From contig NZ_CP015411.1 of assembly GCF_001750165.1 (NCBI RefSeq), positions 4,784,501 through 4,848,500 on the forward strand: DNA of 64,000 nt, read 5' to 3'. Source of the stretch: Pseudoalteromonas luteoviolacea. Its GTDB lineage: Bacteria; Pseudomonadota; Gammaproteobacteria; Enterobacterales; Alteromonadaceae. The position numbers and the translations under genes are program-made. Below, piece after piece: positions 16,926 to 24,547 of this stretch. The notes under the pieces are model-generated. The model searched no databases. It was not told the origin of the DNA and saw only the letters and a program-made list of their open reading frames with translations. Numbering within the stretch: the first letter of the stretch is position 1; every line of letters begins with the position of its first letter.

Positions 16926-18944
16926 TTAACGTACAGACTGACTCACTGTGTATTCGGCGATTAACTTATCCATCATTTGCGCCGCTCTGGCAATGTCTGT
17001 GGCAGCAATGTTGATTTGCTCCGCCCCGCTGACATTCTCAGTGGCTTTTTGGAATATCCCATTGATGTTTTTACTCACTTCATCAATGGCATTACTTTGC
17101 TGTTGAGTATTACTCGACACAGACTCGGTCACCAATTCAACTTGTTGAGCCTGTTCAACAATTTGCTCAAGGGCACGCTTTATTTCTTCTGCACGCTGCG
17201 CCGCTTCAAGCGCATTCTCTTTGCCTTGTGTAATGACATCAGATGCCTCTGAGGAGCTGGTTTGTAACTCACTCACTAACGCGGATATTTCTTCCGTCGA
17301 CTTCTGAGTGCGACTGGCAAGGCTGCGCACCTCATCGGCCACCACTGCAAAACCCCGCCCTTGCTCACCTGCACGGGCCGCTTCAATGGCGGCATTCAAC
17401 GCTAACAAATTAGTCTGCTCTGCAATGCTTTTTATCATTTCAACCATGGAAGAAATACTGCCGACCCGCTCATTCAGTGCGTCAACCGATTGTGCAGAGC
17501 GTGCCATATCATCTGAGGCCTGCTGTATCACTTGTACTGCATCGGCCACCACTTGCTGGCCTTGTAATGACTCTTGGGTGACCGTTTTTGCTGCCGCCGC
17601 ATTTTCGTTCATAGAATTGGCGATCACTTGAATGTTGGCACTCATTTGCTCAGAGGCGGACGCAATTGTTTGAATGCCAGATTGCTGGCTCACTAAATTT
17701 TCTTGGCTTTGCTGAATGGCCGTTGCCGTTTCTTGCGACGCGTTAGCAATGCTGGAAGACACCCGCGCAAACTCAATCAAATCGTCTTCAAATTGGCGGG
17801 TTAATTTGTTGATATTATTTGCAGATTTTCCCAACTCATCTTTAGAAATCACACCAATCTCATGGCCGAGGTTTTTATTTAACATGGCAATGTCTATGCC
17901 TTCAGCAATTTTTGCTGACTGACGGCGACGCAGTCGGATCGCAAAAAACAATGCCGCTGTGATCACCAAGCCGACGACTAAAATAATCAACTCAATGACC
18001 AATACCCACACCGCGTGCTGCTGAATTTTAATGGCTGTTTCATCCACCAAGTTTAGTGCTTTTTCTTCCGCTTCTTTCAGTGCGTTAATGCGATCTGTAG
18101 CGGCTTTGAACCAGCTCTCCGCATCCAGGCCAAAATTGTCATTTTTACTTTCAACACCACTGCGATAACGGGCCACTTCACGAAAGGCACTGCCACTCAG
18201 TGCCTGTTCCAAGATGCGTTTCATTGCGAGAGGAGAGGCTTCAAGGGCTTCTTCTAAATACACATCTTGCTTAGTCATCAGTGCCACATGTTTGGTTTTG
18301 AGTGCTGGCGTAAAACTATCTCGACTCAGGACATTAGATAAAACGGCGCGTTCAATACCCGAGGATTCTTTGGCGCTAGAAAAGTTGTAGATGGCCACTA
18401 ATTCGGTGGCGATGGTGTGATCGCTGCTCAGCCGCGATGCGGTGATCACCATATGCAGCGCTTTAAGATTAATGTCCGTGTAAAACTTCAGCGCTTCTGG
18501 CAGCGAAATAGACAAGGCATCGACACGGCTGCGGATTTGCGACAGGTTAACAAACATGCGCTCAAATTCGGCCAGCTCTTTGGCCATTTCTGGGATCAAG
18601 TCCCACTGCAGTTTTTCCTGTTTGAGTTTGGCGATCAAATTGTCTGTTTGTGTGCGCTGCTGGCGCAAGTTGTCTTTAAACTTTGCACCTTTAGAGCCGA
18701 TGAAGCCAGCTGAGGCTCCGCGCTCTTTTTGCGTTTCGTGAATAACACTCAATACCATATGGCTCAAAAACGCATTGTACTCTGCATCATAGGCGTCATT
18801 CATCCGTTTAGCCGACATGGATACATCGTAAAAAATCACTGCGCCCAAGAGCAAACATGGTAGTAATACAACGGTCGTCATATGGCTTGAAACCAATCGA
18901 GCAATTGCTTGTAACATCACTGCACCACTATTTTTCTTAAACAT
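16926..18944 (-). CDS. Methyl-accepting chemotaxis protein with a periplasmic NIT-type sensor
   Basis: A 672-residue chemoreceptor. TM1 lies near residues 22-42. A helical periplasmic domain (about 45-300) contains ETQKERGASAGFIGSKG, the mark of NIT (nitrate/nitrite-sensing type) domains. TM2 lies near 305-330, then HAMP and a long MCP signalling domain with the conserved tip IAEQTNLLALNAAIEAARAG followed by EQGRGFAVVADEVRSLA. It has no C-terminal NWETF-like pentapeptide. It signals to CheA/CheW, and the ligand is inferred only from the NIT family. It is transcribed alone and ends in a clear terminator. Confidence 0.93.
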   Translation of the reverse strand: MFKKNSGAVMLQAIARLVSSHMTTVVLLPCLLLGAVIFYDVSMSAKRMNDAYDAEYNAFLSHMVLSVIHETQKERGASAGFIGSKGAKFKDNLRQQRTQTDNLIAKLKQEKLQWDLIPEMAKELAEFERMFVNLSQIRSRVDALSISLPEALKFYTDINLKALHMVITASRLSSDHTIATELVAIYNFSSAKESSGIERAVLSNVLSRDSFTPALKTKHVALMTKQDVYLEEALEASPLAMKRILEQALSGSAFREVARYRSGVESKNDNFGLDAESWFKAATDRINALKEAEEKALNLVDETAIKIQQHAVWVLVIELIILVVGLVITAALFFAIRLRRRQSAKIAEGIDIAMLNKNLGHEIGVISKDELGKSANNINKLTRQFEDDLIEFARVSSSIANASQETATAIQQSQENLVSQQSGIQTIASASEQMSANIQVIANSMNENAAAAKTVTQESLQGQQVVADAVQVIQQASDDMARSAQSVDALNERVGSISSMVEMIKSIAEQTNLLALNAAIEAARAGEQGRGFAVVADEVRSLASRTQKSTEEISALVSELQTSSSEASDVITQGKENALEAAQRAEEIKRALEQIVEQAQQVELVTESVSSNTQQQSNAIDEVSKNINGIFQKATENVSGAEQINIAATDIARAAQMMDKLIAEYTVSQSVR

Positions 18945-19140
18945 TTTTTTTACGAATTAAACTATAGTACAGCTCACCCAATTGCAAAATTATTTATTTT
19001 CACGTCATATCCAAATGAAAATTAAAGAATTTATAAAAAGACGCCAAAAATACCGATAAAAGGTAAAAAAGTGTATTTATAGCAATAATTTGAATGAGAT
19101 AACCATAAATTTTGTCGCACTGATAAGCCACCAAGAAAAT

Positions 19141-19176
19141 AGTAGTAAAAGCGCGTTATCACACGCTTTTACTACT
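19141..19176 (-). terminator. Terminator of the endoglucanase gene
   Basis: AGTAGTAAAAGCG (19141-19153) and CGCTTTTACTACT (19164-19176) form a perfect 13-bp stem with a 10-nt loop, followed on the minus strand by a short ATTTTC run. It lies 23 bp past the endoglucanase stop. The rest of 18945-19198 is AT-rich and holds the chemoreceptor promoter side; no gene is seen there. Confidence 0.75.
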
Positions 19177-19198
19177 GCTCAACCATCTTTCGCGACAA

Positions 19199-20386
19199 TT
19201 AACGCCCTTCCAAGATTTTTGCTTTGATCCATGCCCCAGCTTCTTTAAGTTCGGAGTCAGCAAAATTTTGCGACGCGCAACTCCCCACTTTAAATGCCGC
19301 ACCACTGAGTGGGTCGTCTGAGTAATTCCAGTTAGTCCAGCTGATTTTTTTCCTAGCCATCAAATCAATATATTTCTGCGAACTTACGAAGTCATTTGCA
19401 CCGCCACCGGTGTAATGCTGCGTACCAAACTCACTGACAAACACGGGGAAAATATCCGACGCTCTATCGAGCATATTACGGTGGTAATCCGTGTGTGCGG
19501 CGGCGTAAAAATGGAAGGTATACATGATGTTGTCAAATGGTACAGGATCGTTTATCACGTCTTGTAAATCGCCATCTGACATGGATGCACCAAATGTAGA
19601 CCAGCCATGAGTCCCCACCATGATCAATGCATTAGGCTGAATATTACGGATCACCGGGATCACTTGCTCAGCGTAGTGACGTACCGCAGACCAAGGTACA
19701 CCATTGGGTTCATTGGCAATATCATAGATGAGGTTATTACGGTGCTTATGTTTGGTGACAATTTCGGTGAAAAACGTTTTAGCCGCCTCCACATTATAGT
19801 TTGGATCACCTGGGTCTAGTTGGTGCCAGTCCACTAACACATAGAGTCCACGCGCACTCGCCATCTCAATAAGTGTATGCATTTGATTAGTAAACCCAAC
19901 TGGATCAGTCTCATACCCGCCCTCTTGAACGTATAAACTCAATCGCAACACATCGGCTTGCCAATCATAACTCAGTACATCTAAGCTTTTGTCCGTCAGA
20001 CATTTGCCCAGACCATGCCACTGTAATCCGTGGCTACTCATACCCCGTAATTGAATGCGCTGATTTGCTTCACTACACAGGCCCGTGCCACACACCTGTA
20101 AACGGCCATACTTTTCAACCGGAGTGATATGGGTACCTGTGTCACAGCGGCCCAAATATTGCCATGCTGAACCAGTTCCAGGCTCAGAACTTGTCCACCA
20201 CTTTGCTTGATAAAGTGTATTGTTATACACCAATTTATCGCCAGCACCAGCATGACTTGGTTGCCCTTGCCAATTTTTCTGTGGCCAATCTGGATATGTA
20301 TTTACGGCGCTGCAATCAGCAGCATAAACCTGACTTGCTATCAGCCCTACCGCCAGTGAGACTGCACTCAAATAGTGTTTTTTCAT
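19199..20386 (-). CDS. Secreted CBM5-GH5 endoglucanase (cellulase)
   Basis: A secreted glycoside hydrolase family 5 protein. The signal peptide (MKKHYLSAVSLAVGLIASQV) is followed by a CBM5/12-like carbohydrate-binding module (about 25-80; WQGQPSHAGAG, YQAKWWTSSEPG), a short linker and a GH5_2-type catalytic domain. The acid/base Glu is about residue 226 (YDIANEPNG) and the nucleophile Glu about 319 (FVSEFGTQ). HGLQWHG and VLVDWHQ are typical of bacterial GH5 endoglucanases. The ATG at 20386 follows an AGGTG ribosome site; a GTG three codons earlier is less likely. The module order (CBM first) differs from the cold-active Pseudoalteromonas cellulase, which has its CBM at the C-terminus. Confidence 0.92.
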   Translation of the reverse strand: MKKHYLSAVSLAVGLIASQVYAADCSAVNTYPDWPQKNWQGQPSHAGAGDKLVYNNTLYQAKWWTSSEPGTGSAWQYLGRCDTGTHITPVEKYGRLQVCGTGLCSEANQRIQLRGMSSHGLQWHGLGKCLTDKSLDVLSYDWQADVLRLSLYVQEGGYETDPVGFTNQMHTLIEMASARGLYVLVDWHQLDPGDPNYNVEAAKTFFTEIVTKHKHRNNLIYDIANEPNGVPWSAVRHYAEQVIPVIRNIQPNALIMVGTHGWSTFGASMSDGDLQDVINDPVPFDNIMYTFHFYAAAHTDYHRNMLDRASDIFPVFVSEFGTQHYTGGGANDFVSSQKYIDLMARKKISWTNWNYSDDPLSGAAFKVGSCASQNFADSELKEAGAWIKAKILEGR

Positions 20387-20689
20387 CTCTTTCACCTTTA
20401 CATGTTGTTTACATAGTTGTTCCTGATAGAGATATAGAGGTTACCAATCTAAATGGCTATTATTTTTCACTAAGTTGATCGTAAAGTATTAAAAATGGTT
20501 TGAAATGTGCTGAAAATCGCTACTGACACCCTATTCTGCTATCGCATTATCTGGGTCTTTAACCAGCCGCACCTAACATGAAACATAAAAAACAATAAAA
20601 TCATGTGGTTAAGAATTATTAACCAATTGTTTTATGGGTTTTATCAACTCGCACGTTCTTATTTATATGATGAATTCAAATTAAATAAA

Positions 20690-21295
20690 ATGAGTAACTT
20701 ACGATCTGCCAACTACCCAAGAATGAGTAAATTAAGAACTTCAACATCGAGCGTTCACGATCAGTTAGATAAGAAAATCATGGCGCAATCACCATTTGAG
20801 AACAAAGCCAATTATGGCCAGTTTCTGCGCTATCAATATTACTTAATGGATTACGTGGCTGGGCTATATCAAAATTCGCAACTTGCTGACATGATCCCGG
20901 ACTTACAAAATAGAGATCGATGCGCACAACTGATACAAGACTTTCAAGATTTGGGCATGGCACAACCAGAGCCGTTACCAACACACTCACATCTTGATGC
21001 ATCCCTGTTCGAGAGCCTAGGCTGGCTATATGTTATTGAAGGGTCAAAACTTGGAGCCGCCATATTAGCCAAAGAAGCTGAAAAGTTAGGCTTAAATAGT
21101 GAGTTTGGCGCTCGATTTTTAGCGGGCTCAAACCAAGGTGCTCACTGGCGTCAATTTATGCAAGGTGTTGAAGAAGCACCGCTAAGTGAGCCACAAGTAC
21201 AAGCGATGCTCGAAGGTGCACAAGCGGCGTTTAAGTTTGCGAATGAACTTGTTGAGCTGAGTTATGCACAATCAGAAGATGCTCATGTCGCGTAA
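20690..21295 (+). CDS. Heme oxygenase (biliverdin-producing) family protein
   Basis: A HemO/PigA-type heme oxygenase that opens heme to release iron. It has the proximal His in LRTSTSSVHDQLD and the distal-helix glycine pattern GWLYVIEGSKLGAAIL; the family is about 200 residues long. Three in-frame ATGs exist (20603, 20690, 20723). The first would add an odd hydrophobic extension, and none has a good ribosome site, so 20690 is a compromise. The DUF454 gene overlaps its 3' end. It lies about 2 kb before the Has locus, so it could use the imported heme. No clear Fur box was seen upstream. Confidence 0.85.
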   Translation: MSNLRSANYPRMSKLRTSTSSVHDQLDKKIMAQSPFENKANYGQFLRYQYYLMDYVAGLYQNSQLADMIPDLQNRDRCAQLIQDFQDLGMAQPEPLPTHSHLDASLFESLGWLYVIEGSKLGAAILAKEAEKLGLNSEFGARFLAGSNQGAHWRQFMQGVEEAPLSEPQVQAMLEGAQAAFKFANELVELSYAQSEDAHVA

Positions 21296-21779
21296 CATTC
21301 GTCAAAACCTAGTGAAATATACCTACCTATTCGGTGGCATTATTTCACTTGGACTTGCATTCATTGGCGCGATTTTGCCAATCATGCCAACCACGGTTTT
21401 TCTGATCATCGCACTTTGGTGTTTTTCAAAGTCCTCTGCTCGACTTGAGCACTGGCTGCTAACACACCCCAGATTCGGCCATATACTGAGGAATTGGCAA
21501 CGATATCAAGTTGTACCAAAACCCGCCAAGTACTTTGCAGCAGCAGGGATGAGTGCCAGCCTAATAATATCTGGCTTGCTGTTTTCTTTTGGTTGGTTAC
21601 AAATCGCTTTATTTTTGCTGTTTGCCTTTATCTGCAACTACTTGTTTGCCAAGCCCAGCTGTCCAAACGCACAAGGCAATGCTCAGCAAGAGAAGCGTTT
21701 AAATATTGTGCTCAGCACGGTTTCTTGTTTATTACTGTGCTACTGGTTTTTCGTTGAGTATTCACCAGCCATCTACTAA
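21285..21779 (+). CDS. DUF454 (YbaN-like) inner-membrane protein
   Basis: A YbaN/DUF454 protein of about 164 residues. The hallmark is the first TM hairpin FIGAILPIMPTTVFLIIALW followed by CFSKSSARLEHWLL and the downstream HPRFGHILRNW; three to four TM segments in all. It overlaps the heme oxygenase gene by 11 nt (32 nt if the ATG at 21264 is used), so the two are an operon. DUF454 proteins often sit with heme-handling genes, but their function is not established. Confidence 0.8.
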   Translation: MSRNIRQNLVKYTYLFGGIISLGLAFIGAILPIMPTTVFLIIALWCFSKSSARLEHWLLTHPRFGHILRNWQRYQVVPKPAKYFAAAGMSASLIISGLLFSFGWLQIALFLLFAFICNYLFAKPSCPNAQGNAQQEKRLNIVLSTVSCLLLCYWFFVEYSPAIY

Positions 21780-21949
21780 AACATTAGCCACCTCAGCTAT
21801 TCAACTACACCCTCACTCCCTCCTTGGCCCGGAGATAAACAAACAAAACACAGTCAACATGTTATCTTGTCATAAAAATATCGTTCTACTTTTATAACGC
21901 GTTACAATTCATCGCCATGACTGAGGTTTAATATGACAAGGAGCGAAGT

Positions 21950-22480
21950 ATGCTACGGTATAGTCTGATTTTATTCATTTTGTGTTTCACAGCGAAAGCA
22001 AACGCCAATATAGAGCATATAAGTGCTGATCAAGTACTTGGTTTAAATCAGCACGAAACGCCAATTTACAGAAGCAATACCACGCCTACCATTGTTACCT
22101 TTTGGGCTTCATGGTGCCCATACTGTAAACAATTACTACCATTACTAGAGGGGTTACAACGCAAATTAGGTCACGATAAAATTAGCGTGATTGTTGTTAA
22201 CACCAGAGAGGAAGGCAACCTAAGTCAAACAAAAAGAACATACAAGAGTTTATTGAAACAATTTGAAAAGCGCGGACTACAAGTCACTTTTGTTTTCGAC
22301 AAAAAGCATACTCTTTATAGGAAGTTAAAAAAACCCGGGTTACCTTTCACCCTCGTTATAGATCAGCAAGGCCAAGTTACTTACACCCAAGCGGGATATA
22401 GCGAACGAACAGCCCAACCAATGCTTAAAGCCATTGAGAAAGTATTGACCAGTAATACGTCACTCGAAGATAAAGGATAA
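21950..22480 (+). CDS. TlpA/ResA-like periplasmic thioredoxin
   Basis: A 176-residue exported thioredoxin-fold protein. The signal peptide (MLRYSLILFILCFTAKANA) leads to VTFWASWCPYCKQLLPLLEG with the redox CPYC motif near residues 56-59, and the cis-Pro region is GLPFTLVIDQQG. It probably reduces or oxidises thiols of periplasmic partners. It has a strong AAGGAG ribosome site. It is not overlapped by neighbours, and any link to heme or cytochrome assembly is inference. Confidence 0.88.
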   Translation: MLRYSLILFILCFTAKANANIEHISADQVLGLNQHETPIYRSNTTPTIVTFWASWCPYCKQLLPLLEGLQRKLGHDKISVIVVNTREEGNLSQTKRTYKSLLKQFEKRGLQVTFVFDKKHTLYRKLKKPGLPFTLVIDQQGQVTYTQAGYSERTAQPMLKAIEKVLTSNTSLEDKG

Positions 22481-22905
22481 CAATACGCGCATGGTTGTCA
22501 GAATAAATCCACCTAGTTTCTGAAAACCCTGCCACTTATCTCGGTTTCAAGGTATTCATACATTGTAAAAAATTAAATAATTAATATTGTACTAGGGCTC
22601 AACTTATGGCTAAAGGAACACATCATTAGATAATTATTACTGCCTAATTTATAAAAATAACAAAGGCCACTTCCCATCAATATAAACACGCTTTTAAATA
22701 GCAATTTTCTAAACTTTTCAATACTTTTAGTATCAAATCACCACAGATGCAACCTATATTCAAAGGCCAATCTCGATATCAAAATCAACCGTCTTTACTT
22801 AATTTTTATCGTGATAATTCACACTTTAAACCCTGCAAATTTTTTACTCTGCCAACTTTTATCTTAGACACATTAAGCTTGCTCCAATACTTTATTAATG
22901 GTACT
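22481..22905. other. Intergenic region before the Has locus
   Basis: An AT-rich stretch of 425 bp. No ORF here has a ribosome site or recognisable product. It holds the upstream promoter region of hasI. A partial Fur-like tract (GATAATTATTAC near 22631) is too weak to call. Confidence 0.5.
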
Positions 22906-22924
22906 GTTAATGATAATTATTTAC
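22906..22924. promoter_or_regulatory. Fur box of the has sigma-factor gene
   Basis: GTTAATGATAATTATTTAC matches the classical 19-bp Fur consensus at 15 of 19 positions by hand. It ends 28 nt before the preferred hasI start, so low iron should switch on the sigma factor and with it the whole heme-uptake cascade. Confidence 0.75.
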
Positions 22925-22952
22925 ATTTATGCACTACAGTAAGGAACAAACG

Positions 22953-23456
22953 GTGTCAAATTCCGCTGGTATAGATCTGTTTATTCGCGATAATCAATTT
23001 TGGCTGGTGAGGTTCTTACAGAACAAGCTGAAACTGCACTCGCATCACGATGCACAAGATTTATCTCAGGACACCTTTATCAGGGCCCTGACTTCATCGA
23101 CCGATCTACTCGAGGTCAAAGAGCCTCGCGCTTATTTAGCCACCATTGCAAACCGCTTAATCATAGATAAAGCGCGTCGAAAACGCATCGAACAGGCTTA
23201 TATCGAGGCGCAAAGTGAGTTGCCACAAGCGCAAGCCCCCTCTTGTGAAATCGTTTTAGAAACGATGCAAAGACTAGAAGCCCTTTCTCGTTTACTCGAA
23301 GGTCTCGCGGATAAACCTAGACGCGCGTTTTTAATGGCGCGTTTAGATGGTATGAAATATAAAGAAATCGCCACTGCGCTTGATGTCTCCGAAAGCATGG
23401 TACAAAAGTATATTGCTCAAACGCTCTTACATTGCCACAGCCAGTTGATGGATTAA
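22953..23456 (+). CDS. hasI: ECF sigma factor of the FecI/HasI type
   Basis: An iron-starvation ECF sigma factor of about 167 residues. The sigma2 region (DAQDLSQDTFIRALTS, then EPRAYLATIANRLIIDKARR) and the sigma4 region (LDGMKYKEIATALDVSESMV) are clear. It should direct RNA polymerase to the hasR promoter when heme-loaded HasA engages HasR. The GTG at 22953 has AAGGAA at 6-nt spacing and beats the in-frame ATG at 22929, which has none. hasS follows after 15 nt. HasI rather than FecI is inferred from the has genes downstream. Confidence 0.9.
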   Translation: MSNSAGIDLFIRDNQFWLVRFLQNKLKLHSHHDAQDLSQDTFIRALTSSTDLLEVKEPRAYLATIANRLIIDKARRKRIEQAYIEAQSELPQAQAPSCEIVLETMQRLEALSRLLEGLADKPRRAFLMARLDGMKYKEIATALDVSESMVQKYIAQTLLHCHSQLMD

Positions 23457-23471
23457 GTCCCAGAGATCACT

Positions 23472-24434
23472 ATGTCGGCACAAAACTCTAGCTACCAACA
23501 TAAACTCAAACAAGCCGCAGATTGGTGTGCCTTATTACATTCGGACGCGCCAACTGACGAAGATATTCAAGCACATCATCAATGGCTAAACTTACACCCA
23601 GACAATCAAAAAGCATATGATGAATTAACTGCGTTGTGGGGTGAGTTCAATACACCCGATACGGGGTTAAATGGGCGCGTTTTAAATAACGTGTTAGATA
23701 ACAAGCCACCAAAGCGTCATGGTGCAGCAAAAGCGTTTCTCAGTATCGCCTTATTTTCGGGATTTGGTTTGTTATTAAACCATCTTGGTTTTAGCGGTAT
23801 CACCGCTGATCACTATACCCTCAAAGGACAAACTCAAACGATTACACTTCAAGATGGCAGTGTGATAACCCTAAATGCACAAACGCAAATTGATGTAGAA
23901 TTCAATGACCAAAACCGCCTAATTCGCCTACATCAAGGTGAAGTGCATATAGACGCAACCACCAACCCATCATGGCCTTTAGTCGTTCAAACACAGGACA
24001 CCAGCGCAACCGCACTAGGTACAAGCTTCTCGGTCAAAGCACGCGGACAAGATACTTACGTCGTCGTCACAGAATCCAAAGTAAAACTGTGCTATTTGCC
24101 ACAAAATAACTGTGTAACAGGCAAGCAAGGCGAAGCCATGGAAGTAGAAGATAGATACTTAACAGGCCCTTACCCAACCAACCCGAGTATCCGCTTAGCT
24201 TGGTTAAACCATCGATTGGTTGCCAATGATATTAGTCTCACCGTGTTATTAGAATCACTCGAGGCACATTATCCGGGCATCTTAATGTATCAAAGCACTG
24301 AGCTCAGCCATATTCGTGTTTCTGGTGTATACCCGACTGACAATATCGAACTCGCAATGAAAATGTTGGCATCAGATCCAACCATAAAACATCAATCAGT
24401 GGCCAATCACCTCCACTTTATCTCATTGAAATAA
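23472..24434 (+). CDS. hasS: FecR/HasS-type anti-sigma regulator
   Basis: A 320-residue inner-membrane anti-sigma factor. The N-terminal cytoplasmic FecR domain (about 10-55; AADWCALLHS, HHQWLNLHPDNQKAYDEL) holds the sigma factor. One TM segment lies near residues 90-107 (AFLSIALFSGFGLLLNHLGF). The periplasmic FecR domain (ITLQDGSVITLNAQTQIDV, then LGTSFSVKARG) and the C-terminal STN-like end contact the N-terminal domain of the TonB receptor. It is adjacent to hasI and precedes hasR, the standard surface-signalling order. Confidence 0.9.
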   Translation: MSAQNSSYQHKLKQAADWCALLHSDAPTDEDIQAHHQWLNLHPDNQKAYDELTALWGEFNTPDTGLNGRVLNNVLDNKPPKRHGAAKAFLSIALFSGFGLLLNHLGFSGITADHYTLKGQTQTITLQDGSVITLNAQTQIDVEFNDQNRLIRLHQGEVHIDATTNPSWPLVVQTQDTSATALGTSFSVKARGQDTYVVVTESKVKLCYLPQNNCVTGKQGEAMEVEDRYLTGPYPTNPSIRLAWLNHRLVANDISLTVLLESLEAHYPGILMYQSTELSHIRVSGVYPTDNIELAMKMLASDPTIKHQSVANHLHFISLK

Positions 24435-24444
24435 TTGAGATAAT

Positions 24445-24484
24445 CCAAAAACTAAAAAAAATTCCGAATTTTTTTAGTTTTTGG
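24445..24484 (+). terminator. AT-rich hairpin with T-tract between hasS and hasR
   Basis: The left arm 24445-24464 and right arm 24466-24484 are complementary along nearly their whole length (one extra A in the left arm), and a run of nine T follows at 24491. It should end or attenuate hasI-hasS transcripts and separate them from the strongly induced hasR. Confidence 0.6.
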
Positions 24485-24528
24485 GTACTGTTTTTTTTTA
24501 CTGCCCCGTCCTATATGTAGCTCTAAAT

Positions 24529-24547
24529 AATAATGAGAACCATTTAT
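24529..24547. promoter_or_regulatory. Fur-like site overlapping the hasR start
   Basis: The core ATAATGAGAACCATT (24530-24544) matches the Fur consensus core at 13 of 15 positions, and the full 19-mer at 13 of 19. It ends on the hasR start codon, an unusual place that would let Fur block elongation or ribosome access. Chance similarity in AT-rich DNA is possible. Confidence 0.45.

Noticed and set aside
20386..20602. Fur box before the heme oxygenase gene
   Set aside because: The AT-rich gap has no sequence near the consensus by eye.
22747..22974. 75-codon ORF overlapping the hasI promoter
   Set aside because: It runs through the Fur box into hasI in another frame, with no ribosome site or protein-like pattern.
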